This document shows positions 31,186 to 43,263 of a stretch of DNA of 64,000 bases, in pieces; position 1 is the first letter of the stretch; each line of letters opens with the position of its first letter. The notes under the pieces were generated by a model, which had not been told where the DNA came from, ran no database searches, and was given only the letters and a program-made list of their open reading frames with translations. Position numbers and translations under genes: made by a program. Origin of the DNA: Doryteuthis pealeii (Eukaryota > Mollusca > Cephalopoda > Myopsida > Loliginidae); the NCBI GenBank assembly GCA_023376005.1, contig CM042147.1, positions 116,510,574 through 116,574,573 of the forward strand, written 5' to 3'.

Positions 31186-32645
31186 TTTTGACAACGGAAG
31201 AGTCAAAACTGACAATCCTGGAAGATCTTGTTCTCTTTTTAGATTTTTCTTTTATCATGTGAATCTTCTGAACGTAGACACGAGAAGGAGAAGAGTATCC
31301 TGACAGGAGTAACACTGATCATTGTCTTCTACTACTTAAATGAAAAAGTAGATATCTTTATCACTCATCAACAAATTGAATTTTTAATTCTTTCCTATTA
31401 TTATTAACATTGATATCATTAAATTAACTAGTACAAAATAAAAAACACCCTCCGGGCGATGTAAAAATAGATTTTTGAAACATATTGCCTGACGGGTGGG
31501 AGTAAAAAATTCAATGTCAGCGAGTTTGTACCCTAAGTAAGTAAAATCATCAAATTCATTAAAGGATTAAAAAATAAAACAATTTGAAATGTAAACTTTA
31601 AATATGTATTAAAATAAAACAAACTATATATATATATATAATACCAGTCATGTATTTATTAAAACTTGTTTTAAAAAACAATGAGGACTGTCTAATGTTG
31701 CATGTTCAAATTTTGAGTGTATTTATTCTATGTTATGATGATTTTGGGTAATGTGACGTAAGCAGTGACATAATTTTTGTTACAGACAAAAAACGGAAGC
31801 GAATCTCTATTATTAATAGAGATTTATAACTTCATTATTATTATTATTATTATTCATCTGAGCTGATCCACGAACCTGTTGTGTTTCTTTTCCTGGTAGA
31901 CACAAGGAGAAGAATATCCTGACAGGAGTAACACTGATCGCTGTTTTGTACTACTTAAATACATTTTTGAAAGATATTGCCTTGATGGGGGTGGAAAAAA
32001 TTAAATAAAATAAAAAATTTAATATTTAAAAAAAATCAATTACTTCTTACTTAAAAAGCATCATATTCACTCCACTGAGATATTAGTTTTGTTTTACGAC
32101 TGTAAACGTTTCTAAAAATTTCTTAAGAATCGTTCATGTTTTGACAACAGAAGACAACTGACAATCCTTCTCTTTTTAGATTTTTCTTTTATCATGTGAA
32201 TCTTCTGAAGGCAGACACAAGAAGAAGAATATCCTGACAGGAGTAACACTGATCATTGTCTTGTACTACATAAATACATTTTTGAAAGATATTGCCTTGA
32301 TGGGGGTGGAAAAAATTAAATTGAATAAAAAATTTAATATTTAAAAAAAAAATCAATTACTTCTTACTTAAAAAGCATCATATTCACTCCACTGAGATAT
32401 TTGTTTTGTTTTATGACTGTAGGGACGTCCAAAACATTTCTAAAAATGTCTGATTTGATTATTCCGACTCTTAACATAAGAAGCTTTCATGGTTTGACAA
32501 CGGAAGAGTCAAAACTGACAATCCTGGAAAATCTTGTTCTCTTTTTAGATTTTTCTTTCATCATACTCCTTCTGAAGGCAGACACAAGAAGAAGAGTATC
32601 CTGACAGGAGTAACACTGATCACTGTCTTCTACTACTTAAATAAA
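31186..32645. repeat. Q-family repeat cluster, partly tandem (unit about 310-370 bp)
   Basis: The blocks GACAGGAGTAACACTGATCA, GACAATCCT...CTTTTTAGATTTTTCTTT and TTAAAAAGCATCATATTCAC recur, with full units at about 31,965-32,275 and 32,276-32,645 and partial ones at 31,186-31,350 and 31,870-31,965. On the minus strand each has a pyrimidine stretch ending in CAG before a short frame with KEKSKKRT, so duplicated exon-like pieces are possible. Function unknown. Mirrored at about 45,030-46,500. Confidence 0.65.
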
Positions 32646-32651
32646 AAAAGT

Positions 32652-33200
32652 ACCTCTGCAGAGGGGTAAGACTCCCCCAATGGGGCCACCTGTTGGCCGT
32701 GGGTAGCGACCCATGATGCTTAAGGATAGAACCTAGGTGGATGAGCAGTTCATGACTTGCAATACTCCACTTAGGCCCTATCTTGGGCTAGACGGGCGGT
32801 CGGAGAGGCCCCCTCCGAACAACCGGCTTGTCACGTCAAGCCCTAGCACCTATATGATTTTCCCAACCCTATTGCCCTTATGGCAAGCCCCAACCCCTTT
32901 TTATCATATGGGTGCTAGAAGGCGGTGACTGAGGGTCTACATGTCCTGGGAATGACATTAAACTCTATCTGATGGTGAGGTTCCAGTTCTGGAGGTCTGG
33001 GGAATTTGGAGCACCCCTTCATCACCATTGCTCCCCTGGCCCACTCTGACCCGGAGTGGTAGTACCTGTTAGGGTCCCATCCATGGGTTAAATAGAAAAA
33101 TGTATTTATAAAAAATTTTATTATCCATTAAGAATTGATTTATTTCAAAACTTTATCAGCATTAAATGACCCACTGAGGTTGATATGCTGTAAACCCCCC
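32652..33200 (+). mobile_element. B element, left arm, 5' truncated
   Basis: It begins at ACCTCTGCAGAGGGGTAAGA, about 40 bp into the family, and runs to GTTGATATGCTGTAAACCCC. It is inserted directly after the last Q unit. Mirrored at about 44,478-45,028. Confidence 0.85.
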
Positions 33201-33311
33201 CCAAAAAAAATACATATCTTTATCACTCATCAAATTGAATTTTTAATTCTTTGCTATTATTAACATTGATATCATTAAATTAATTCATAACTTCATTTTT
33301 ATTTTACATTT

Positions 33312-33365
33312 GCAGAGATGCTTATAGGTACGCGTCCTGCTGCGTCCCTAATGCACAATTCTCCT
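33312..33365 (+). mobile_element. M element, terminal fragment
   Basis: AGAGATGCTTATAGGTACGC and GTCCCTAATGCACAATTCT, then divergence. Mirrored at about 44,325-44,385. Confidence 0.65.
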
Positions 33366-33431
33366 CAGATCTGAAGGACTCTTCTGAGTATTCTAGCTGA
33401 TTTTAGTAGTGCTGTGGTCTGGGTAACCAGA

Positions 33432-33585
33432 TATTGAGGGAGTCTATCTTATTTTCACTAATGCTAGACCATGGAGATTGTTTTGTGTCTGAGGCAGAGT
33501 GCCACACCTACCGTCAGCTCCCCACTTTATCGCACAGTCAAGCTGTGCTACTCATGCACTGCAATACGAGGGAATTGTTTAAAAA
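33432..33585 (-). mobile_element. S-SINE body lacking the tRNA head, second copy
   Basis: The same head-swapped variant as at 30,632: the S body joined to TCAAGCTGTGCTACTCATGC and AATACGAGGGAATTGTTT. Two copies with the same junction indicate a subfamily, not a chance break. Confidence 0.7.
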
Positions 33586-33599
33586 AATAAATATATATA

Positions 33600-33805
33600 C
33601 AGAAATGCTGATAGGTACGTGTCATGTGTCCCTGATGCACAAAAATCTAAAAGGACGCAGTAAAATCATATCAGCACATCCTAGTGTTTTTCTATTTTCT
33701 TCCCTCACCATTTCAAGCTAACTGTAAATACATTTCAATAGTTTCTATTGAAATGAATTACACAGGATAGGTTACAAGGCAGGAGTTAGACAGCTTTAGT
33801 TTTTT
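33600..33805 (+). mobile_element. M element, 3' part replaced by D
   Basis: It starts AGAAATGCTGATAGGTACGT and runs to GGCAGGAGTTAGACAGCTTT, where a D element begins. Mirrored at about 43,886-44,092. Confidence 0.75.
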
Positions 33806-34065
33806 CCAACAAGTGGTTGTAACTTAATACAAACCCTTCTTGTTGCAATTCTACTCCAGAATGACAGGGTATTTATAAAACTCCACAATATCATTGAAAC
33901 CAAGCAGCCAATCAGAACTCAAGGAATGGCATCACCCAAATGCATGAATGGATCATTCTTGATTTCTATAAATACCAACTGTCTTGGACACTGCTTCAGT
34001 TGTGCTTAGCTAGTTGCTGTTATTCAAACCAATAGTAGACTAACTGACTTCAATAAAAACCAGAT
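33806..34065 (+). mobile_element. D element, left arm, 5' truncated
   Basis: It runs from CAACAAGTGGTTGTAACTTA to CTAACTGACTTCAATA, including TATA-like AGGGTATTTATAAAACTCC. The first ~40 bp of D are missing at the junction with M. Mirrored at about 43,615-43,885. Confidence 0.75.
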
Positions 34066-34169
34066 GCAGCTCTTAGTAGTGTGGAGGCATTTTTTTCTCC
34101 ATTACACTAACAGTTACTCTGATTTGTGTGCAAATTACTTGTATTTAGGATAGTTACTTGATGCTATAA

Positions 34170-34425
34170 GGGCCAGTTCAGCTCAGTCGGTAGAGTGTTC
34201 GGCTAGGAATCACAACGTTCTTGGTTCGATACCGTCCCTCGCCAACTCAGCGTATGAGTAGCACAGGGATATGTGCGGTGAAGTGAGGAGCTGATGGTAG
34301 GTGTGGCGCTCCACCTCAGATGCTAAAATAATCTCCTTGGTCTAGCGCTAGTGAAAAGGGGATAGACTCCCTCGCTGTCTGGCTGATACTGACATTAGGC
34401 CGCCCTGACGACTTTACTTTCACTT
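34170..34425 (+). mobile_element. S SINE, complete, left arm
   Basis: The head GGGCCAGTTCAGCTCAGTCG, B box GGTTCGATACC, body and end CCGCCCTGACGACTTTACTT are all present. This is one of the best-preserved S copies. Mirrored at 43,264-43,517. Confidence 0.9.
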
Positions 34426-34593
34426 GATGCTATAATTGTTTACAAAGGATTATTATTATTATCATTCACTTAAAACCTTATAATTGTGTACAAATTAATT
34501 GAAACCATATAACTGTGTGCAAATTATTAGTATCAAGAATAGTTGATTGACCCTACAATTGTTTACAAAAGTTTATTATTACTAAATATATAT

Positions 34594-34646
34594 CTACACA
34601 CTATATATATATATATATATATAATATATATAATATATATATATAC
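34594..34646. repeat. (TA)n tract beside a dispersed repeat end
   Basis: The TA tract is followed by ACTAGCTAAAGTACCCGGTC, the start of a dispersed repeat of unknown extent. Mirrored at about 43,025-43,090. Confidence 0.8.
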
Positions 34647-34647
34647 T

Positions 34648-35580
34648 AGCTAAAGTACCCGGTCCATGACCGTACTAAAATGAAATTTGGATCACCAGGG
34701 AGTGAGAGAGAAAGTGGAAGACAGTAGTTAGAGAGGGGGTAAGAGGAAAATAATTCTTGAAACTAAAATCATTGAGAATTTGTATATTTCAGGATTTGTA
34801 TTTTCTGTTTTATAGTTTAAAATTATTTCATATTATTATACAACAAATTGAAAGTATTCGTTTGTATATTTGTTTGTTATTGTTTTAAATTTTTTGTACA
34901 TGACAACAATTCACATTTAGTTCTTAATTGCATGTTGAGTTTAAAAAGAAGCTGAGAATCGAAAATTTAAATTCTTCGTATTGCAATATCTATTTTTGTT
35001 AAAACCTAAGATAGTATTATAGGGACCACCAATTGATCAGTTTAGGCCATCTTGAATAAAACGGAAATATTTTGTTATTATTTATAATTAATTGATTTTT
35101 CATAGAATTTAAAAAAACTCTTATCGTAACTTGTTTTTAGCTACGTTAATTTTCAGTTGATTTAACAGTGCAAAAATTGAAAACATTGTTTTTCAATCAT
35201 AATTTTCATTATTTCCGTAAGCTGAAAAAAAGTTAAAAAATCATCAGGAGTTTATTTAATGTTTTTTCTTTCAAATGGGAAAAATTTTTTCAAGAAAATA
35301 TTAAGAGTTTACTTTTTTAAAACCTGAACCCTCTAAACCTCCAGTTCTATACTCTAACCACTGAAGTTCATGTTACCATCAAACACAAATTGTTTATCCT
35401 ATGCATCATCTGACAAGCTGTTTCTGTAATTCTTTTTCTGAGAAGCTTTTGTTTGAATGATCAATTAAACCAACACCTTTTGTGAATACCCCATCCACCT
35501 GTCTAGCTCATATTTCTACTGGGATGGGGGATTGATGTCTTTTCCTTTGTGCTTTTTACTTCCTTGTATGTATTCATTGA
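34648..35580 (+). other. Arm sequence, dispersed-repeat start then unclassified
   Basis: It opens TACTAGCTAAAGTACCCGGT, a terminus style loosely like the A-family start (CTAGAAGCGGCTACC...GTTGCC). The remainder is AT-rich with no recognised frame. Mirrored at about 42,130-43,050. Confidence 0.45.
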
Positions 35581-35585
35581 TATAT

Positions 35586-35820
35586 CGGACCATATGACCT
35601 TTAGCCACCCCTTTTTGATCTCGATTAAGAAAGGACATGTTTTTCATTTACATTGTCAATATCCTGTTATTTTAATAGATGATTTTTAGATTATTTTTTT
35701 TTTCAAATTATAAAACTAACCCCAACCACTAACAAATAACCGGATATTGACGGTGTAAATGAAAAACATGTCCTTTCTTAATCGAGATCAAAAAGGGGTG
35801 CCTAAAGGTAATATGGTCCG
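35586..35820. mobile_element. P foldback MITE, copy 2 (left arm)
   Basis: It starts CGGACCATATGACCTTTAGC and ends AGGTAATATGGTCCG. The loop has ACTAACCCCAACCACTAAC, weaker than the loop of copy 1. The flanks GATATATC and GATATAAT form an imperfect 8-bp duplication. Mirrored at 41,891-42,128. Confidence 0.85.
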
Positions 35821-36499
35821 ATATAATCAACTTTTTGGAGATATTTACTAAACTGCATTTGAAATCCTGGCCTTTCAGCTTTACTTGAACACTAACCAGA
35901 GAGAACATCATTGAATTCAGTCTTTAACATAACAGATATTATATCTAACAAGCTGTTTTTTTATTTTTGCATTTTCATGAGTTTGTAGGATAATTAAAAC
36001 GGTCTATAGAAAATTTGAATTGAAAAGGAAAAGGAAAGGTAATCAAATTTCTGGGTAAAGAGAAAGAGAAAAAAAAAGAAAGAAATAAGAACAAAAAGTA
36101 AAGATTATAAGCACTTAATGTATGTTAGCCAGTGACCAGCCAATGACCCCTGAACTAGATTTAAAAAAAACGGAAGTCCCAAATTTTCTGCAGAAGAGTG
36201 GAAACAGATATGTCCCTTCCACCACCCCGTGACCACAAATGGAAGTAAAGGGATCTCTGTCTTTTTCACTGGGATCCCATTAGGAGACGGACATTGGTTT
36301 TCAGGTTCCGTTGGGGGTGTGTGTGTTTTGGCTGAGCGTGAGAAGTGCGCATATTGGTAATGAATGTAATTTGTGATAGAAAAGTTTGACATTACTCTTC
36401 CTCTCTCTGAAAAGAAACCACAACATGTTCGATAGATAAACAATCCCTTTTTGACATTTGCTACCCACTATTCTTTTGTATGTTGTTTTTAAAAATTTT
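35821..36499. other. Arm sequence, unclassified
   Basis: Minus-strand frames at 36,105-36,443 and 36,301-36,549 are open but not recognised. The mirror frame (41,264-41,593, plus strand) is nearly intact, so near the centre the two arms agree well. Confidence 0.4.
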
Positions 36500-37137
36500 T
36501 TTAAAAGAAACTGCCCAGTCTTGGTTTGGCAATCATTTGGATCCTGCATTGCCAGGGTTCAGGTGGTGCAGCCATACAGCAGTACTGATATAACCACAGC
36601 CTGGAAGAATTGTCACTTTAACTTGTCAGTGAGATCGGATTTCCAAATGACTGATAATTTGTTTGTGGCCGACCATGCCTTTCCTATTCGTGTATTAACA
36701 TTGCTTTCTGTGGATGGGGTATTACTACCTAGGATTTCCAAATGACTGATAATTTGTTTGTGGCCGACCATGCCTTTCCTATTCGTGTATTAACATCGCT
36801 TTCTGTGGATGGGATATTACTACCTAGGATTTCCAAATGACTGATAATTTGTTTGTGGCCGACCATGCCTTTCCTATTCGTGTATTAACATCGCTTTCTG
36901 TGGATAGGATATTACTACCTAGGATTTCCAAATGACTGATAATTTGTTTGTGGCCGACCATGCCTTTCCTATTCGTGTATTAACATCGCTTTCTGTGGAT
37001 GAGATATTACTACCTAGGTATGTGAATTGTTCTACTGGCTTAAGAGGCTTACTGTTGAGTATGGAGATGTCTCCTTTCTTTTTGAAATCATTATTGGATA
37101 TAATAGATCTGATTCTGTCAAAATCTTGACTGTGCAT
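36500..37137 (-). pseudogene. LINE reverse-transcriptase C-terminal fragment with an internal 98-bp array
   Basis: The minus strand reads SIISNNDFKKKGDISILNSK, FTYLGSNISST, NTRIGKAWSATNKLSVIWKS and, past a stop, FFQAVVISVLLYGCTT. The YLGS motif and the LLYGC block are typical of the region after the polymerase core of non-LTR retrotransposons. The catalytic YxDD part is absent. Between the IWKS and LLYGC parts a 97-98-bp segment is repeated about four times. Both ends are truncated. Mirrored at about 40,568-41,205. Confidence 0.75.
36640..37017. repeat. 97-98-bp tandem array inside the LINE fragment
   Basis: The unit starts GGATTTCCAAATGACTGATA and ends TATTACTACCTAGG. It holds part of the reverse-transcriptase coding region (the TESDVNTRIGKAW stretch on the minus strand). 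About four copies, nearly identical. Confidence 0.9.
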
Positions 37138-37139
37138 TT

Positions 37140-38235
37140 CAAATATAAAAATTGCTTTATGATATGAATTTATAATTTATAAAGCTATATGTTTTGCATT
37201 TCATGACCCACATAAGTTTCTGTCTACCAGAGAAGAAAAAAAAAAGAATAGATTTATATTATTTCTGGATTTCAAATAGGAAGAGTAATTATTTATAAAT
37301 TTTTTGTTTTATTGTATAATCTAAATGTGTACACAATTAGATAGTTTTGATAGCACCTGCTTCCTAAAAAGTTGATGGGTGTATTTCAATTATTTTATTT
37401 TTTTTTTTTTTTTATTTAAAAAAAAAATCTACATTTTAAATTGACAATAATTGATGAATGCCTCCCTTTCAAATAAAAGAGAGATGGAATGAAAAGATGC
37501 AGCTGCTAAGAAGAGCTCACATGATCTAACATTTATTTAAAAAAAAGAAAGAAAAAAGAAAAGATCTCCTCAGAATGAGTTCAGTTCTCTTCCTTTACTA
37601 CGTCTATTCAAGGAGAAGGTTGTTGTCCACCATTTGGTTCCTCTGTTAATATTAAAGCATCACTGTTAGTATGCAGTCACTGCACCAGAGATTGCCATTC
37701 AAAAATTGGCCTGTTCAGCCACTCGCACAGATCCAGTTAAGGAAGGGGAAAAAAAGAATGGGCGCTATGCCATTGTTTTTAGTAGACGGAAGTAGGCCAA
37801 CGATTAAAGATTAAAGTTAAAAGATGAACTTGGGTATGAAGAATCTTAATTAATGACAGAAACTAAATACACATAGCAACCCCAGCACTTTCATTGATTT
37901 TGGTGGACATTGACAAATTCCAACCTCAGTCGGTTCAACTCACAATTTCTTGCATATTTCTGGTCCAATCTTAAAAATATTTATATGGCTGGAAAGAAAA
38001 GAAAATTATCTTTCTAAATATGTAATTTGTATGTGTTTTTATCCATTGATAAAATTATTATATTTTATGGCAAGTTAAAACGGTATTTTACTTTGAACAG
38101 CCGAAAATGCATGATATGAATTTTTTTCTGAGACTAAATTTTACACTTGACTTTTTTTTTTTTTTTTTTTTTTTTTGTAAATCAAAGTAGCTAATCTTTA
38201 TCAATATTCTCTAAACTACCAGTTCTATACCCACT
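37140..38235. other. Arm sequence, unclassified
   Basis: Homopolymer-rich. The central part (37,570-37,800) is less AT-rich but shows no recognised domain in any frame. Mirrored at about 39,517-40,565. Confidence 0.4.
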
Positions 38236-38297
38236 GACTCCCTTGCTGTCTGGCTGATACCGACTTTAGGCGACCCCAACGACTTTACTTTTACTTA
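38236..38297 (+). mobile_element. S SINE, 3' end only
   Basis: CTGACTCCCTTGCTGTCTGG through CGACCCCAACGACTTTACTT is the S 3' terminus alone. Mirrored at 39,460-39,516. Confidence 0.75.
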
Positions 38298-38858
38298 TAT
38301 ACATCAAATTATCTTTAAATTGAGTATTATCATTGGGCCAAAGTACCAAATTTAAAAGCCTTCCACAGGGAGGCTTTTAAGCTAGTATTTTATATATTTT
38401 GAAATACAGAAATATATATTAATATTCAATATGAATAAATGAGTATACACGTTTGCCCATTAAACAGGTTCATTTCAGTATATAAATCTGTTTACAATTA
38501 AACAAGTTACTGAATTAAGTTTAATTAAATTAATTATTTTCAGAATGAATACTTTAAGATCTAAGATAAAGTAAGAAGGATAAATATTATTTATTAAAAT
38601 CATCCACACGCAAAGAAGGACATTAATTGAAACATTTACAGTATAAGTGTGTATGTGGGTGTCTGTGTGCATATAGTCTTACCTTAAAGCCATTCTAATT
38701 TTAAATGACCAAATATGGCTATAAGAGACTATGATCTAAGTGTTTTGTATAATAGTTGTTATATACTAAGATGTGACACAAGGCCAGAAGTATAGGGTGC
38801 CATTAAGAATCAAACCCACTAACAATGGTATTGTAAGATTCAAGGTTATAATAATGTT

Positions 38859-38898
38859 ATAACTTGTTGAAATGAACAAACTCCAACAAAGGGTGTTA
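38859..38898. other. Centre of the giant palindrome
   Basis: About 40 bases separate the arms. Even these are partly complementary (TAACTTGTTG against CAACAAAGGGTGTTA, with a gap), so the true unpaired loop may be as short as about 14 bases. The arms next to it derive from a repeat resembling 7,200-7,290. Confidence 0.85.
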
Positions 38899-40567
38899 AA
38901 CATTATTATAACCTTGAATCTTTACAATACCAATTGTTAGTGGGTTTTTGATTCTTAAATGGGCACCCTATACTTCTGGCCTTGTGGTCACATCTTAGTA
39001 TATAACAACTATTATACAAAAACACTTAGATCAAGTCTCTTATAGCCATTTTGGTCATTTAAAATTAGAATGGCTTTAGGAAGCCTATATGCAACACGAC
39101 ACCCACAATACACAACTTATACTGTAAATGTTTCAATTAATGTCCTTCTTTGCGTTGGATGATTTTAATAAATAATATTTATCCTTCTTACTTTATCTTA
39201 GATCTTAAAGTATCATTCTGAAAATAATTAATTTAATTAAACTAATTCCAGTAACTTGTTTAATTGTACAGTTTATATTGAATGAACCTGTTTAATGGGC
39301 AAACGTGTATACTCATTTTATTCATATTGAATATTAATATATATTTCGTATTTCAACTATATAAATACTAGCTTAAAAGCCCTCCCTGTGGAAGGCTTTT
39401 AATTTGGGTACTTTGGCCAATGATAACTCAATTTAAAGATAATTTGATGTTATAAGTAAAAGTAAAGTCGTTGGGTCGCCTAAAGTCGGTAAATCAGCAG
39501 ACAGCAAGGGAGTCAGTGGGTAATAGAACTGGTAGTTTAGAGAATTTGATAAGATTAGCTACTTTGATTTTACAAAAAAAAAAAAAAAAAAAAAGTCAGT
39601 GTGTAAATTTTAGTCTTCAGAAAAAAATTCATATCATGCATTTTGCTGTCAAGTAAAATACCGTTTTTAATTGCCATAAATATAATAATTTTTATCAATG
39701 GTAAAAAACATACAATTACATATTTAGAAAGATAATTTTTTTTTTTCCAGCCATATAATATTTTAAGATTGGACAGAAATATGCAAAGAATTGTGAGTTG
39801 AACCGACTGAGGTTGGAATTTTGTCAATGTCCACCAAATCAATGAAAGTGCTGGGGTTGCTATGTGTATTTAGTTTTCTGTCATTAATTAAGATTCTTCA
39901 TACCCAAGTTTCATCTTTAACTTTAATCTTTAAATCGTTGCCTACTTCCGTCTACTAAAAACAATGGCATAGCGCCCATTCTTTTTTTTCCCCTTCCTTA
40001 ACTGGATCTGTGCGAGTGGCTGAAAGGCCATTTTTTGAATGGGAATCTCTGGTGCAGTGACTGCATACTAACAGTGATGCTTTAATATTAACAGAGGAAC
40101 CAAATGGTGGACAACAACCTTCTCCTTGAATAGACGTAGTAAGGAAGAGAACTGAACTCATTCTGAGGAGATCTTTTCTTTTCTTTTCTTTTTTTTAAAT
40201 AATGTTAGATCATGTGAGCTCTTCTTAGCAGCTGCATCTTTTCATTCCATCTCTCTTTTATTTGAAAGGGAGGCATTCATCAATTATTGTCAATTTAAAA
40301 TGTAGATTTTTTTTTTTAATAAAAAAAAAAAAAATATTGAAATACACCCATCAACTTTTTAGGAAGCAGGTGCTATCAAAACTATCTAATTGTGTACACA
40401 TTTAGATTATAGCAATAAACAAAATTATAAATAATTACTCTTCCTATTTGAAATCCAGAAATAATATATTATTCTTTTTTTTTTTTCCTCTGGTAGCAGA
40501 AACTTATGTGGGTCATGAAATGCAAAACATATAGCTTTATAAATTATAAATTCCATATCATAAAGCA

Positions 40568-41205
40568 ATTTTTATATTGAAATGCACAGTCAAGATTTTG
40601 ACAGAATCAGATCTATTATATCCAATATGATTTCAAAAAGAAAGGAGACATCTCCATACTCAACAGTAAGCCTCTTAAGCAGTAGAACAATTCACATACC
40701 TAGGTAGTAATATCTCATCCACAGAAAGCGATGTTTTAATACACGAATAGGAAAGGCATGGTCGGCCACAAACAAATTATCAGTCATTGGAAATCCTAGG
40801 TAGTAATATCCTATCCACAGAAAGCGATGTTAATACACGAATAGGAAAGGCATGGTCGGCCACAACAAATTATCAGTCATTTGGAAATCCTGGTAGTATC
40901 CCATCCACAGAAAGCGATGTTAATACACGAATAGGAAAGGCATGGTCGGCCACAAACAATTATCAGTCATTTGGAAATCCTAGGTAGTAATACCCCATCC
41001 ACAGAAAGCAATGTTAATACACGAATAGGAAAGGCATGGTCGGCCCAAACAAATTATCAGTCATTTGGAATCCGATCTCACTGACAAGTTAAAGTGACAA
41101 TTCTTCCAGGCTGTGGTTATATCAGTACTGCTGTATGGCTGCACACCTGAACCCTGGCAATGCAGGATCCAAATGATTGCCAACCAAGACTGGGCAGTTT
41201 CTTTT
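40568..41205 (+). pseudogene. LINE fragment, right-arm mirror
   Basis: Mirror of 36,500-37,137, with the same 98-bp array on the plus strand (ILSTESDVNTRIGKAWSAT visible in two repeats). One repeat is shortened (about 40,885-40,895) and several single bases are missing relative to the left arm. Confidence 0.75.
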
Positions 41206-41890
41206 AAAAAAAATTTTTAAAAAACAACATACAAAGAATAGTGGGTAGCAATGTCAAAAGGGATTGTTTATCTATCGAACATGTTGTGGGTTTCTTTCAG
41301 AGAGAGGAAGAGTAATGTCAAACTTTTCTATCACAAATTACATTCATTACCAATATGCGCACTTCTCACGCTCAGCCAAAACACACACACCCCCAACGGA
41401 ACCTGAAAACCAATGTCCGTCTCCTAATGGGATCCCAGTGAAAAAGACAGAGATCCTTTTACTTCCATTTGTGGTCACGGGGTGGTGGAAGGGACATATC
41501 TGTTTCCACTCTTCTGCAGAAAATTTGGGACTTCCGTTTTTTTTTAAATCTAGTTCAGGGGTCATTGGCTGGTCACTGGCTAACATACATTAAGTGCTTA
41601 TAATCTTTACTTTTTGTTCTTATTTCTTTCTTTTTTTTCTCTTTCTCTTTACCCAGAAATTTGATTACCTTTTCCTTTTCCCTTTTCAATTCAAATTTTC
41701 TATAGACCGTTTTAATTATCCTACAAACTCATGAAAATGCAAAAATAAAAAACAGCTTGTTGATATATATCTGTTATGTTAAAGACTGAATTCAATGATG
41801 TTCTCTCTGGTTAGTGTTCAAGTAAAGCTGAAAAGGCCAGGATTTCAAATGCAGTTTAGTAAATATTCTCCAAAAAAGTTTTGATTATAT

Positions 41891-42128
41891 CGGACCATAT
41901 TACCTTTAGGCACCCCTTTTTGATCTCGATTAAGAAAGGACATGTTTTTCATTTACACCGTCAATATCCGGTTATTTGTTAGTGGTTGGGGTTAGTTTTA
42001 TAATTTGAAAAAAAAAATAATCTAAAAAATCATCTATTAAAAAATAACAGGATATTGACAATGTAAATGAAAAACATGTCCTTTCTTAATCGAGATCAAA
42101 AAGGGGTGGCTAAAGGTCATATGGTCCG
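41891..42128. mobile_element. P MITE, right-arm mirror
   Basis: Mirror of 35,586-35,820. Both ends (CGGACCATAT, ATATGGTCCG) are intact. Confidence 0.85.
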
Positions 42129-43053
42129 ATATATCAATGAATACTACAAGGAAGTAAAAAAGCACAAAGGAAAAGACATCAATCCCCCATCCAGTAGAAA
42201 TATGAGCTAGACAGGTGGATGGGGTATTCACAAAGGTGTTGGTTTAATTGATCATTCAAACAAAAGCTTCTCAGAAAAAAGAATTACAGAAACAGCTTGT
42301 CAGATGTGCATAGGATACAATTTGTGTTTGATGGTAACATGAAACTTCAGTGGTTAGAGTATGAACTGGAGGTTTAGAGGGTTCAGGTTTTAAAAAAGTA
42401 AACTCTTAATAATTTTCTTGAAAAAATTTTTCCCATTTGAAAGAAAAAACATTAAATAAACTCCTGATGATTTTAACTTTTTTTCAGCTTACGGAAATAA
42501 TGAAATTAGATTGAAAAAACAATGTTTCAATTTTTGCACTGTTAAATCAACTGAAAATTAACGTAGCTAAAAACAAGTTACGATAAGAGTTTTTTAAATT
42601 CTATGAAATCAATTAATTATAAATAATAACAAACTATTTCCGTTTTATTCAAGATGGCCTAACTGATCAATTGGTGGTCCTATAATACTATCTTAGGTTT
42701 AACAAAATAGATATTGCAATACGAGAATTTAAATTTTCGATCTCAGCTTCTTTTAAACTCAACATGCAATTAAGAACTAAATGTGAATTGTTGTCATGTA
42801 CAAAAAATTTAAAACAATAACAAACAAATATACAAACGATACTTTCAATTTTGTTGTATAATATATGAAAATATTTTTAAACTATAAAACAGAAATACAA
42901 ATCCTGAATATACAAATTCTCATGATTTTAGTTTCAAGAATTATTTTCCTCTTACCCCTCTCTAACTACTGTCTTCCACTTTCTCTCTCACTCCTGGTGA
43001 TCCAAATTTCATTTTTAGTACGGTCATGGACCGGGTACTTTAGCTAGTATATA

Positions 43054-43095
<42 letters not shown>

Positions 43096-43263
43096 AGATA
43101 TATTTAGTAATAATAACTTTGTAAACAATTGTAGGGTCAATCACTATTCTTGATACTAATAATTTGCACACGTTATATGGTTTCAATTAATTTGTACACC
43201 ATTATAAGGTTTTAAGTGAATGATAATAATAATAATCCTTTGTAAACAATTAATAGCATCAAG

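Larger units (their letters stand above)
25010..38858 (+). repeat. Left arm of the giant palindrome
   Basis: The 13.85 kb here are the inverted counterpart of 38,899-53,010. Collinearity was checked at many points: AACAGATAAGCGTTATTG at 25,010 against 53,010; the M fragment at 25.4 against 52.5 kb; the S SINE at 29.1 against 48.3 kb; B at 32.7 against 44.5 kb; P at 35.6 against 41.9 kb; and the inner end GATTCAAGGTTATAATAATG at 38,837 against 38,920. This arm reads cleanly, with canonical SINE and B copies. Confidence 0.95.
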
